Positions 55,401-64,000 of a stretch of 64,000 nucleotides of DNA are shown piece after piece. The DNA is from Steromphala cineraria (Eukaryota > Mollusca > Gastropoda > Trochida > Trochidae), in contig OU744732.1 of NCBI GenBank assembly GCA_916613615.1, forward strand, positions 35,996,478-36,060,477. Reading direction: 5' to 3'. Under the pieces are notes generated by a model that searched no databases, was not told where the DNA came from, and saw only the letters and a program-made list of their open reading frames with translations. A program made the translations under genes and the position numbers. Within the stretch, counting starts at the first letter, position 1, and each line of letters opens with the position of its first letter.

Positions 55401-58400
55401 CCATGCCCTTGAAACCTATTTTCATCTTTTCCTCCAGAAGCATGATGCCTACAAAGCTGAAACCTCGTGTATAGACTCTTTGACTAGTGAGGATTAAAAA
55501 TTGTAGCTTTCGTGGCTTTGTGGATCCTAATAAACCTATTTTCACCTTCTTCTACAGAAGCATAAGACCTATTAGGCTGAAACCGTGTGTGCAGACTCCT
55601 TGACTAGTGAGGATTATAAATTGTACCTTTGGTGGCCCTGTTGACCCTGATAAGGGCCACAGGGGCCACACCCTTAAGACCTATTTTCATCTCCTTCTAC
55701 AGAAGCATAAGGCCTAGAGAGCTTAAACTTAATTTACAGATTCCTTGACTAGTGAGGATTATCATTTATAGCTTTTGTGCCTAAAACCTATATTTCTCTT
55801 CTCCAGAAGTGTAAGGCCTAGAAAGCTGAAACCTTGTGTACAGACCCCTTGACTAGTGAGGATTATAAGTTATAACTTATAACTAACTAAACAGGGCCAC
55901 ACCCCCAAAACCTATTTTCTAATCTTTCTTCTCTTGAAGCTTAAGGACTGGAAAGCAGAAGCCTCGTCTACAGACTCCTAAATTAGATACATTGTACATT
56001 TGGTGACCCTGTGGCACCAAGGGGGAAACCACATTGGCCACACCCTAAAGCAAAATTGATACGAAGCCTGATGAGCTACAGAGCAAATGGCTCTATTTTT
56101 AGAAAATAGGCTGGCTGTATTTCTGCTTGATATTTCTTGTTCATATTGAATGTATTTTTATACAAGATTGTAGTTAGAGTTAATGATCGCTCTTTGCATG
56201 AATGTCTTTGTTTTGGCAACGATTTTCAGTAGTTAACCTTTGTCAGACATAGTGTTTATTTTTAAATTGTTTCTAAGCATGAATTATGAATTTAACAAGT
56301 TGTAGAAATTTGAACAAGCAAGTAATTTGATGGGTAATGATAACTTTTAAAGGGGCAGTAGCACGTTTATTCATAATTTTATATTTCAAAATTGTCACTG
56401 ATAACCGTATGTTATTGCTAAATATATTATTTTGATAGTGATATAAACCTCATTACACAAGCCAATCAGCCATAGTCAGAGAACAAAGTATGAAGATTCG
56501 CATAAAATCCATTGCTGGCCATTTTTTGTGAACACCTTTAATTCATTTTGTGTAAGAAAAATGAATCGCTTGGCTAAACTTTACATTATATATTTGAATT
56601 ATTACTGCTCCATTTAGTTTAAATACATTGTCTATCAGTTGGAACCATTAATTTTCATTTTCCTGACATCACCTCATATTCCCCCTTAAAACGTGCTACT
56701 GCCCCTTTAAGTAGAAAGAGAAAATGTCAATCTAAGACAAGTGTGCTGTAATAAAGTATTTACTGAAATGACAAATCATTTATATTTATGCAATTGAAAA
56801 GAAATATGTTTATCAATATGCCAACAGCTCTTATTTCAATTATTAAACAATACATACCGTAATATCTCTATTAATTCGACCCTAAGATTTTCAAAAGATT
56901 TTCAGAAAATGTCTTTGGTTGAACAATTTTTTTTTTCCAGTATCACGAACATGTGTGATACAAAAGTATAGTTATAAACTTTTGGCACTTGGTTGAAATT
57001 TGAGATGAAAACGAGTTTTGAATTTGTGACCTCAGTAAAAAAGAAATGGTCAAATTATTAGAGATGGCGAATTAATGGAGAAATTACGGTATTGTTAAAT
57101 GTTCTTTATTAACTAAATTTGCCTAAAAAATTACAAACATTTGTATCAATGTTAAATTCAAAAATAAAATAATTTAAACGGATAAGTCTGATTATTTATG
57201 GATATTTACAGAAGTGTGAGCTGATATTTATCATGCTGTTTCTGTAATGCAATATCCGATATCATATGCTGATGATCATATAGAATTTATATATAGAATA
57301 TATTCAGAATGGAATCTGTGATGCAGCAATTTTATTTTTGTTTGTAATGACATTTAACAATGGTTGATCCATATTGGGTATTAAGTATTGGTTGGAATTT
57401 TAGAAGTGATTTGTGACATCAGAAAAATTACAGGGATTTGAAAAACTATCTGACAATGGTACTTTTTCAGGATTTTTTGCAATGTTCTGAATTCTAAATC
57501 GGCCATTTCTATTTCCAATGTAAGAAATGACCAATGACCCCTGCCGTTTCCCATTTCTTGAAATATAATGTGATTGAATTATTGGAGACGTCATATCAAT
57601 TGAGAAACTCTAGCTCAAAATGAAAAGACAAACTTTAAAACTACATTGAAAAAATGTCTGGGACACGAACATTTATTTATACCTGAATACCGTCAATAGA
57701 AGAAAAGCAAATCTCTTATGGTATAATAAAACTGCTTTAGTTCACCACCAAGGATAGGTTATGAGAAAATATAGCTTTGCAAGTCATAGGAGAGGCTGCA
57801 GATTGTATTGAATATAGTAGAAGCAATTTTTAGCTCACCTTTACAAAGTAAATGTGAGCTTATGTCATGGCGCTTCGTCCGTCGTCCGTCTGTCTGTCCG
57901 TCCGTCCGTCCGTCCGTCTGTCCGTCCGTCCGTCCGTCCGTCCGTCCGTAAACTTTCACGAAAAAGACTACTCCTCCTAAACAAATTCAGATATCATTCT
58001 GAAATTGTAGTATGTTATACCCATGGTGATTCCCCACAGAAAGGTAGACGTTTCAGTTTTGAGAATCCAAGATGGCCGCCATGACAGCCATATTGAATTT
58101 TCAATTAGATTTCATGAAAAAGACTACTCCTTCTAAACGAATACAGATATCATTCTGAAATTGTAATATGTTATGGCCATGGTGATTCCTCACAGAAAGG
58201 TAGACGTTTCAGTTTTGAGAATCCAAGATGGCCGCCATGACAGCCATATTGAATTTTCAATTAGATTTCATGAAAAAGACTACTCCTTCTAAACGAATAC
58301 AGATATCATTCTGAAATTGTATTATGTTATACCCATGGTGATTCCTCACAGAAAGGTAGACGTTTCAGTTTTTAGAATCCAAGATGGCCGCCATGACAGC

Positions 58401-61400
58401 CATATTGAATTTTCAATTAGATTTCATGAAAAAGACTACTCCTTCTAAACGAATACAGATATCATTCTGAAATTGTAGTATGTTATACCTATGGTGATTC
58501 CGCACAGAAAGGTAGACGTTAAAGTTTTGAGAATCCAATATGGCCGCCATGGCAGCCATATTGAATTTTCAATTAGATTTCATGACAAAGACTATTTCTC
58601 CTAAACCAATCAAGAGATCATTTTTATATTGTAGTATGTTATACCTATAGTGATTCCGCACAGAAAGGTAGACGTTTCAGTTTTGAGAATCCAAGATGGC
58701 CGCAATAGCAGCCATATTGACTTTTCAGCTGCAGATGACACATCATTATTATTAAATTTTAAGATTTCATCAAGTGATCACTGGCACCATATAAATTCTC
58801 TAATTTGAACTTACTAATCATAATATTATCTTAAATATGGAATATTTAAGATTGTCGTGCAAGTTGTTCTATATTTTTAAGTGTTTCTAAAAAAAATTAA
58901 GATGAAAGACAAACATAATTGATTAATTTGTTTAAAATCTTTATGGCAACTAGCTGCAAAAACCAAATCACATTAAACATGTTAAATTTTAAACAATGGT
59001 ATTTCCCTTTTATTCCTTTAAATACCACACATAAGGGGTCAACCAGAGTTCAGATATTCCACTATGCGGTCTAATACACATCCCAAGGCAGGCTGCTAGC
59101 ATCACAGTGTCAGCTGCTAGTCTGTTGCATAATCAACCTGACCCAATTGATATGGTAGAGCATTATGCTATATGGCCATGGCCCATGTGTATGCAATAAA
59201 AGTTATGGACTTGTATTCTCATGACAGTGATATGTTCTTTCTAAGAATAACAACTTACACAAAACTTGTCTACAATGCCTTTGTGTTTAGCAATCTACAT
59301 GATAAGTTGATGTGGAATAAATATGCAGATGAAAATCGAAAAGGGTTTAGTAAGAAAAGTAAGGAAATTTGATTTGTCATATCTCTCTGTTGATTTGACA
59401 ATGCAAAAATGTTCACCATTATAGTACTGTATGAGTGTTAAATAAATTGATACTTTAATGAAAGACATCTCATGGTCACTTGACATGTAAATATTATGTG
59501 AACAAAATAAACGTGTCTTATGCATTGCTGTGTTTATGACTTTCCTCTCAATCAGTCATTCATTTTCCTTGAAAAATCTGTACTTTTGGGATTCTCAATA
59601 TCCCATGCAGCATAACCATCAGTGAAATAATCTTGAAATCATATTAATGATTCACTACAAAACAAATGTAAGTGCCCACCATCCTGTAAGTAATGAATGA
59701 CATTTAAATGGATACACCTAAACCAATCAAGATATCATAATGAAATTAATACGGATGCCCACATAAAAGTAGCATTTTGAAGATTAAAAAGTACAAGATG
59801 GTCACCAATTCAGCCATAGATATACAAAAAAGTTATACAAAAACCTACTGCTTGTTAACTTATCATGATTATATCATTCGTGTATTAATGTTTGTTCAAG
59901 CTCTAGTCGTTTCCAAAAGAGGACTAGTATTTTAAAAGATACAAAAATCATGATGGCAGCCATAATCAATTATATAAAAGATGGTTACATGTATAATTAA
60001 ACCAATACCACATCATTCATTTTAAGGTGAGCTTCTGTACCCTCGGTACTTTTATTTAAGAATCAAAATCAATATCTGTGATTTTTATGGTTGGAATTGT
60101 AAATATATGGTCTAAAGTGTATCGAGGTTATGTGGGAAGATATGAATTAAATTTCCTATATATGATACCTAACAGAATGATCTTATAATCTTTCTTTCAC
60201 ATTTCAGGCAAATCCTCTGACATAAGGCCCTCCAACGTATCGGCGAACTCAACCAAGAAAAGAAAAAGTAAGTTTTAAATTTTTTAAATTTTAAATAAGA
60301 ACATAGTTCAAGATTGGAACTTATTTATTTTATGAACTAAGACTGAATTAGATCGCGTTGATGAAGAGCAGTGTTTTGAGATTTCATTCCATATAAAAGT
60401 TTTAGATTTATCATTATTTAGGTAGGTATTGTATTCAGTATTTCAGTATTGAAATATCTTGCACTTCAGAAAATCGATTGTAATTTGTTTTGTAAAATAT
60501 TTGTTCTTAAAAAACTAAATTTTGCTCCCTGGACTAAATAACAGTCCTAAGATCAGCATTGCTCAGTTTTCTATTTGGCAATATGCTCTCCCAGTAGCAA
60601 TGTAGTGTCAAATGTTGAGTTAAGAATCAAATTATGCAAACAGAAAATCAATGAATGAACATCAGTTAAGTGAAAAGGTTATTGCTTACTCTCTATTCTA
60701 CCATGAAAGTGTTTGATACTCAATTCTGATTAGTTCTCCTGAAAAATCAGACGTGTTCAATTATGGATTGAACTTCCTGTTTTTGAGGCCACTTCACTGC
60801 GCGTTGAAACACCCGATTGACAATTTCAGAGAACGTTTTCTGCTGTTTGAGATTAATATTTATTTTGATTTATTTTTGTATGTTTACGTGGGATGACCAA
60901 ATCGTTTCAGGAAGCTAAAATATTTTCCACATCATAAGAAGTTAAAGTGGTTAATCAGAGCCGCATGCAGCGGGCTTCGTTCAAAAATGGCATCAAACAG
61001 TGACGTCGTTTATTCAAGCGCTGATGATGTCATGATCCTTAAAACGTCATAGTTGTTTTCTGTTAAAATCATCTATTAGCTTCTGCCTTCATAGGGATGT
61101 TGCAGTCTTCAATGTCTATAATTTATTGAATATCACGTTTTAAAGGATACGATTTTGATATTTGTGTTAGGAAAAGTAAGAAATGCATCTGATAGACACA
61201 TGGTAACTTATGATAAACATATATGCTGCTATTTTCATATCACATGTTCAAGCTGATGTATCATGATGTATAACGATTTATTACTCTACCGTTAGAGAAA
61301 TCGCTGTTTAATAAATCGTACATGTTAACACACATGTGTCCTAACATCACGCTCTGACAGAATGATGTAATAATGACGCCATAATCGTTAAGTATGATGT

Positions 61401-63449
61401 TACAATGTTAGTGGGCCGGCCGCGGCGATCATGTCGGCGAATGTCTTCTTATTTTCAACGACTTAATAAGGCCAGTGATAAATAAAATACTAAACTCAAT
61501 AAAAACTAAAATACTAAACCAAACACCAACCATTCAATCGTTACATAAATGTTTTATTAAACGGGACGTCGTTTAGTATTCTCTATGTATGATTTGATTG
61601 CTGATGTATCATGATATATATTGATGGATGATTTGATCGATAGTGTATCATGATGTATAATGATTAATGATTTTATCGCTGTTTCAGAGAAAAGGTTTGG
61701 ACCAACACAGAAGAAGAGGTCGAAGGTCATAACGAAGGATGACGAGAAGTTGGAGGAGGGCGTGGAATGGTACGAGGTGGAGACGTGTGCGTCATGTGAC
61801 TGTAGTCGGCCGTCTGACCGCAGAGTTCAGTGGGTGAGTCCAAAACTTTGTTCAACAGGCCTTCTGATTGGCCCACTTGGTCACATGGCAGCATTGATGT
61901 CAAGCAATTAGTGCTTAAAAAGCCATAAATAATCAGACTTAATGTAAAATTCATTTAGTAATCTTTAGTATGTGATTCTCAAGCAAACAAGCCTGTCTTT
62001 TCAAAATTGTATCCTATCAATTTGAAAGCCACTCTTATGTAAACTGTTATTTGTTTATTATTTTTCTTTATGATCATCGAAATTTATAAAGTTCTAAACA
62101 TCACAGTGTCAATTTTGTTCAAAATGTACCCGTTATGAACAGTTTGATGATCTAGAAAGCAGTTACTAAATATGTGAGCTTTTTCAATAATATAAATAGT
62201 TGATGAGTTCTGTATTCTCTTATATTTCTCATCTGAACTTGTATCTTATTTTACAAAAGCAATTTTCAGGGTTCTAACAGGACTTTAATTCGGGCATTTG
62301 GCCTTAGAGAGACTAAAAGCTACTGTAGAGCCTTGTAAAAGTTCACTTCTAACTCTCTCATAGATTTTATTAATTCATTTGCGCGAATCCGATACAATAT
62401 ATGTCCAGTAACGCCCTTAAATTCAATTAGAAATTGTGTGCAATTCAGCGGTTTATTTATATCAGTGAGTTCTATTGCATATTATCGGTGACGTACAAGG
62501 TTGTTCAATGTTTTATTGATGTGGAAATTACGGCTCGGAAAATTTGTAAATCTGTCATCCGGACCCTAAAGCAAATATATTTAATTGATGACCAACCCAG
62601 TCTAGAAAAGTATAGCAAGTCTAGATCATCTTCTGGGCTCCATTTTGTTATAATACATGAATTGTTTAAAAATATTGTCAATATTGGAAAATAATATAGT
62701 CTTGAGACTAAATGTTAGTCTAAAAATTTGTCTGCAGTAGTGAACGAGTGGTGTTCCTAGAGGGGGTCCTAGGGAAATTGTCCATCCTTTCTGCTGATGT
62801 CCCTTAAAAATCTGAGCAGTAGGATCCAGTGTTTGAAATAAGCATCCAAAAACTTCTTGTTTATAAGGACCCACAGATAAGAAAAACTGTGGGTCGACTC
62901 TGAAACTGTCTACATGAATTCATTATTAGTACTGATTTGACTCATTCTAAAATAATTATATTCTTGGTATCAGTATGTTATGAACACACAACAGTTGACA
63001 GTTGAAGTGATAGAAATGAAGGTTTGGCAGGGAAATATGTCTTACTGCAAGTATTGTTAGAAAGGAAGAGCATCATATTAAAAAAACTGTGAGCCTGTAA
63101 GGACCTGAAGATACTGAAAAGTGTGGGCCCTTGTGAATAACTGTCTGCTTTTGGCCTAAGCAACACTGCAAGGATCCCATTTGCTCATAAAAGGCCAAAA
63201 TTACCCCCTTACCTGACCACCTAGGAACAACGATGAGCATGGCTGTGTGTTGTGGAGCTAGCGCTATATAAATATCCTACTACTACTAACACTGAGTAAA
63301 AAGTTCTTTGGAATTTTTCAAATAATTTTGAATTTTGTTTTCAGGTTCAGTGTGATGACTGCGACCTTTGGTTTCACACTGTTTGTGTCGGCTGTCGCTA
63401 TGACGATGTGAAAGACTCTCAAATGGAATTCCACTGTGGATGTGTGTAA
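43234..63449 (+). CDS. TCF19: TCF19-like FHA/PHD-finger nuclear protein (7 exons seen, 5' end missing)
   Basis: Exons 43234-43420, 43823-43939, 50357-51195, 51725-51780, 60208-60267, 61688-61833 and 63345-63449 are all GT-AG, phases agree throughout, and together they encode 502 residues to a TAA. The FHA domain spans exons 1-2: GVNRFGRSPDND, ISRHHANIE, LNGTFIND, KDGDKITFG, SEFQFIFE. A ~280-residue Ser/Asp-rich exon follows, then basic NLS-like runs (STKKRKK, QKKRSK) and a C-terminal PHD finger (CASCDCSRPSDRRVQW, VQCDDCDLWFHTVCVGC, FHCGCV). FHA-then-PHD order is the TCF19 arrangement; human TCF19 has 345 residues, so the middle is expanded. PHD fingers of TCF19 read H3K4me3 and FHA domains bind phosphothreonine. 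The N-terminal strand of the FHA domain and the start codon are missing here. Confidence 0.92.
43440..43700. repeat. pearl-like/UCATCTGGACTGT repeat fragment
   Basis: Intronic sequence TTAGTTCATCTGGACTGTAA, GTCCGGCGTCCATCCGTCC and CTGAAACTTTGTGTACAGAC recurs at 52980-53180 and, in tandem form, at 55225-56060. Confidence 0.6.
43823..43939 (+). CDS. TCF19: TCF19-like gene, FHA exon b
   Basis: It lies between AAATTACAG| and TTCATT|GTAAGT, 39 codons, phase 0 on both sides. It encodes IKDRRILKDGDKITFGHTNG and ends SEFQFI, the last FHA strands. Confidence 0.94.
44784..44927. mobile_element. Foldback element with ATTATTAAC...GGTTAATAAT ends, copy 2
   Basis: Arms ATTATTAACTGAGTGTGTTT and CATTAATATCATATAATAGG pair with their complements to the right. 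The loop contains GCGAGCCTTTGGCGAGC. It resembles the 9968-10108 hairpin in its outer bases and in the TTTCTTTAT that follows. Confidence 0.7.
46704..46795. repeat. 48-bp tandem duplication
   Basis: AATTAAATAATTCTGTTAGT starts at 46704 and again at 46752. The two copies differ by only a base or so before diverging, so the duplication is young. Confidence 0.9.
47357..47600 (+). mobile_element. tRNA-derived SINE (tRNA-Asp-like head, ATT tail)
   Basis: The head GGGGGTGTAGCTCAGTGGTA has an A box, a GTC anticodon-like loop (CTTGTCACC) and a B box (GGGTTGGATCCTC). It is followed not by a terminator but by a body with TTGCTGCCTTGCTTGACACT and CTGTGGCTGCTGGGTGCCAT. It ends ACAATAAAGTGTTATTATTA. The B box has GGATCC where tRNAs have CGA-type bases, and the anticodon stem is mismatched, so this is a retroposon rather than a working tRNA gene. 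Confidence 0.85.
47923..48188. mobile_element. Mutator-like MITE, copy 4 (best preserved)
   Basis: Near-perfect ends CAGTCTAAGTAAACCTAGCC and GGCTAGGTTTACTTAGACTG, with TIRs extending about 60 bp (CACTGCTATACTGAGTCTAG). The exact 9-bp duplication gtaaagatg is at 47914-47922 and 48189-48197. The interior GTCGCGTCAGCCGACCTTTC is reflected near the right end. Confidence 0.93.
48589..48766. mobile_element. MITE with TACAGTA/TACGGTA ends (GAACATGGATATAGTGAAC family)
   Basis: TACAGTAGAACATGGATATA pairs with TATATCCGTGTTCTACGGTA. A partial relative (GGATATTGCGAACTAAATTC to TCCGTTTTCTACTGTA) is at 54048-54115. Confidence 0.75.
49047..49400. mobile_element. Tandem-core element with TTCGTCACGAAG hairpin and GTCCGTCC
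   Basis: It opens with the small hairpin CTTCGTCACGAAG, then TTGTCCGTCCGTCCG. Two diverged ~160-bp units follow, each starting AAAGGGGACA-CTT-TCTCAGAAACTA. The layout recalls the pearl-like element at 57833. Confidence 0.6.
49675..49827 (+). repeat. CACCT microsatellite grown from a SINE tail
   Basis: CTCTTGAAAGCGACGATAAACCCC is the 3' end of the SINE seen at 27544 and 34965 (CTGAAAAGCGGCGCTAAACC). Here it is followed by about 27 CACCT/CACCC pentamers instead of the usual two to three. The SINE body upstream is not recognisable. Confidence 0.85.
50095..50312. mobile_element. hAT-like element remnant (TTAGAGTTTTGACGATAT ends)
   Basis: The left end TTAGAGTTTTGACGATATCG and right end AACGTATCGTCGCATCTCTAA are degenerate inverted repeats of the 34361 family. 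The right end stops ~45 bp before the linker exon of the TCF19-like gene. Confidence 0.6.
50357..51195 (+). CDS. TCF19: TCF19-like gene, long linker exon
   Basis: The acceptor is TTTTTCCAG|TTCGAG and the donor CACAAG|GTGAGA, with 839 nt and phase 2 out. Its FERCP start completes the FHA end (FIFERC). The rest is low-complexity and polar (EINNSENDENTNPQKSNSR, SRPGSAKSVSSYDECDGD), likely disordered, with many SP/TP sites. It is by far the largest exon in the window. Confidence 0.93.
51725..51780 (+). CDS. TCF19: TCF19-like gene, small acidic exon
   Basis: A 56-nt exon, TTGTTTCAG|TTCA to TGACA|GTAAGT, giving SSKRDLDGESNSMFSEDSD. It keeps frame from phase 2 to phase 1. Confidence 0.88.
54646..54840. 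mobile_element. Foldback element with GCATCTTCCTACGCAGA ends
   Basis: Arms of ~60-65 bp (GCATCTTCCTACGCAGAGCC, then GGCCAGTTTCCAAACTGTCA) pair with their complements; the ~70-bp centre is unpaired. acagag flanks both sides. A diverged half copy is at 32185-32275. Confidence 0.85.
55225..56060. repeat. ~120-bp tandem array with TCCTTGACTAGTGAGGATTA core
   Basis: Five or six diverged units each carry AAGCATAAGGCCTAGAAAGC, CAGACTCCTTGACTAGTGAG and often CCCTGTGGCCCCTAATAAGG. Single units of the same sequence occur at 43440-43700 and 52980-53200. Confidence 0.8.
56351..56706. mobile_element. piggyBac-like MITE, intact, TTAA-flanked
   Basis: Ends AGGGGCAGTAGCACGTTTA and AAACGTGCTACTGCCCCT are inverted repeats, each directly flanked by TTAA (56347-56350, 56707-56710), the piggyBac target. 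The ~320-bp centre is non-coding. Other copies end at 7832 and 34731. Confidence 0.9.
56855..57091. mobile_element. MITE with TACCGTA/TACGGTA ends (ATTAATTCGACC family)
   Basis: TACCGTAATATCTCTATTAA pairs with TTAATGGAGAAATTACGGTA. A related but end-less copy lies at about 32940-33085 (TAATTTCTCCATTAATTCAA). Confidence 0.75.
57887..57950. repeat. GTCC tetranucleotide microsatellite
   Basis: About fifteen units, mostly GTCC with three GTCT variants, at the head of the pearl-like core array. Confidence 0.93.
57960..58739. repeat. Five 156-bp core repeats containing AAGATGGCCGCCAT
   Basis: Unit starts (GAAAAAGACTACTCC) fall at 57960, 58116, 58272, 58428 and 58584, an exact 156-bp period with no indels. 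The middle units are nearly identical and the last is the most changed. Every unit has CCAAGATGGCCGCCATGACA or a close variant, a YY1-like ATGGCGGCC core on the reverse strand. Confidence 0.93.
60208..60267 (+). CDS. TCF19: TCF19-like gene, NLS exon
   Basis: A 60-nt exon, ACATTTCAG|GCAAA to GAAAAA|GTAAGT, encoding SKSSDIRPSNVSANSTKKRK, a basic nuclear-localisation-like segment. Phase 1 in and out. Confidence 0.88.
60268..61687. other. Intron of the TCF19-like gene before the PHD exon
   Basis: Mostly AT-rich unique-looking DNA. TGATGTATCATGATGTATAA words recur around 61250-61670. No exon is recognised. Confidence 0.6.
61688..61833 (+). CDS. TCF19: TCF19-like gene, first PHD exon
   Basis: CTGTTTCAG|AGAAAAG to CAGTGG|GTGAGT. 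It encodes the basic KKRFGPTQKKRSKV, the acidic KLEEGVEWYEVE and the first Zn-binding cysteines (CASCDC), ending at RRVQW. Phase 0 out. Confidence 0.94.
61834..63344. other. Last intron of the TCF19-like gene
   Basis: Contains a decayed element between GTGTTCCTAGAGGGGGTCC (62753) and GACCACCTAGGAACAAC (63209), a diverged relative of the CAGTGTTGTTCCTA family with an internal insertion (about 460 bp in all). A retroposon tail (AGCGCTATATAAATATCC with CTA repeats) follows at 63258-63292. No exon is seen. Confidence 0.6.
63345..63449 (+). CDS. TCF19: TCF19-like gene, last exon (PHD core)
   Basis: It begins after TTTTGTTTTCAG and encodes VQCDDCDLWFHTVCVGCRYD, ending FHCGCV-TAA. It supplies the C-D-D-C, W-F-H and C-V-G-C parts of the PHD fold; the final Cys pair is H-C-G-C, three residues from the stop. 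Confidence 0.95.
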   Translation, partial: VQCDDCDLWFHTVCVGCRYDDVKDSQMEFHCGCV

Positions 63450-64000
63450 TATCAAGAGAAAATGAATGAAAATCTTTAAAAAAACGTAATAGAAAAAATC
63501 GAAAAAAATTTCAAAGGTATGAATGGAAGAGAAAAATACATGAAAAGAAAACTGTATAGAACATTAATCCGGTAGAGTAATCATGAGACAGAAACCGAAG
63601 CAAAGAAGTAAGAAAGTTTAAATACAAAGAAGCAGTTTTAATCTCTAGAAAGAAATATGAATTTAAAAAAATTAATTCCAGTGATGAATTCTGTCAGAAC
63701 TTGCTAGGATAGTGAGAAGAAATCTTTGAATTAGAATTGTTTTCCTAAATTCAAATCTTATACAGACATTGAAGATAGTTTCAATTACTAATAGTTTTCT
63801 ATGAACATAAATGCTCAGGCTTGTAATGATATATTATCATGTAATGGCATTGTTGAATTGGCATATTTGAATATGGCCTCAAGTATTAATTTCTAGAGTA
63901 GATTTTCATTTACAATAGCATCTAGATTTGAACTCGTTTTTGCAAATCTTCTGCCAAGCAGAGGCAGTTTAATCTTAGCATCGATATTTTTGTTTATGAT
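63450..64000 (+). other. 3' untranslated region of the TCF19-like gene (runs off the window)
   Basis: A-rich sequence follows the TAA; no AATAAA is seen before the window ends, so the transcript end is probably outside. Confidence 0.5.

Larger units (their letters stand above)
57833..60057 (+). mobile_element. pearl-like (Helitron-related, non-autonomous) element
   Basis: It starts TAGCTCACCTTTACAAAGTA with a short hairpin to TGTGAGCTTA, then GTCC/GTCT tetranucleotides (57887-57950), five 156-bp core repeats, and a unique AT-rich part. It ends near AAGGTGAGCTTCTGTACCC followed by TCGGTACTTTTATTT. Terminal hairpin, ACGG-type microsatellite and tandem cores are what I know of the bivalve pearl family; the assignment is by layout. 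Confidence 0.65.
51781..60207. other. Largest intron of the TCF19-like gene, repeat-rich
   Basis: 8.4 kb without a recognisable exon. It holds gene-like but unassigned ORFs at 52393-52689, pearl-type repeats (52980-53220, 55225-56060), degraded GACGATACA elements (52850-53000, 54297-54540), a foldback element (54646), the TTAA-flanked MITE (56351), a TACCGTA-end MITE (56855) and a pearl-like element (57833-60057). Confidence 0.65.

Noticed and set aside
57759..57959. Repetitive TDGRTDGQ and VRPSVRPS ORFs
   Set aside because: Translations of the GTCC tetranucleotide array.

Overview
The window looks like a piece of a molluscan nuclear genome, most likely bivalve. This rests on three things: intron-rich metazoan genes spread over 10-20 kb, AT-rich non-coding DNA packed with short non-autonomous transposons, and repeat types I associate with bivalves. 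Those repeats are GAGTTATCTCCCTT-type sequences, tRNA-derived SINEs, and pearl-like elements with a GTCC microsatellite followed by ~156-bp core repeats. No prokaryotic, viral or CRISPR content was seen.

Three protein-coding genes could be assembled by hand from splice sites and reading-frame continuity. (1) Minus strand, 22948 to 4051: four coding exons giving a complete 367-residue nuclear-type protein. I cannot name it, but it carries a YAP/FAM181-like TEAD-binding omega-loop motif (PMRSRALPQSFW) and an AT-hook (KRGRPKK) completed across a splice junction. (2) Minus strand, 38242 to 30940: a complete six-exon, 197-residue TMEM222 (RTE1 family) gene. (3) Plus strand, 43234 to 63449: seven exons of a TCF19-like gene with an N-terminal FHA domain, a long disordered middle and a C-terminal PHD finger. 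Its first coding exon was not securely found. Genes 2 and 3 are divergent.

The rest is intronic and intergenic repeat landscape. It holds four copies of a MITE with 9-10-bp target duplications (Mutator-like), TTAA-flanked piggyBac-like MITEs, hAT-type elements with an 8-bp duplication, and six copies of a CAGTG...CACTG family. It also holds several families ending in TACNGTA, long hairpin (foldback) elements, and two larger elements with modular subterminal repeats (36.7-37.7 and 39.5-40.3 kb). Two tRNA-derived SINE families are present, and one has apparently seeded a large CACCT microsatellite. Tandem arrays include a ~24-bp minisatellite at 19.65-20.43 kb, a 64-bp repeat at 15.75 kb, an ATAGAT array at 24.43 kb and a 5 x 156-bp array at 57.96 kb. 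A short OTU-protease-like fragment at 25.03-25.28 kb is the only other recognisable coding relic.

The genes are not an operon and show no obvious shared pathway. Two of the three (the omega-loop/AT-hook protein and the TCF19-like protein) look like nuclear chromatin or transcription factors. TMEM222 is a membrane protein.
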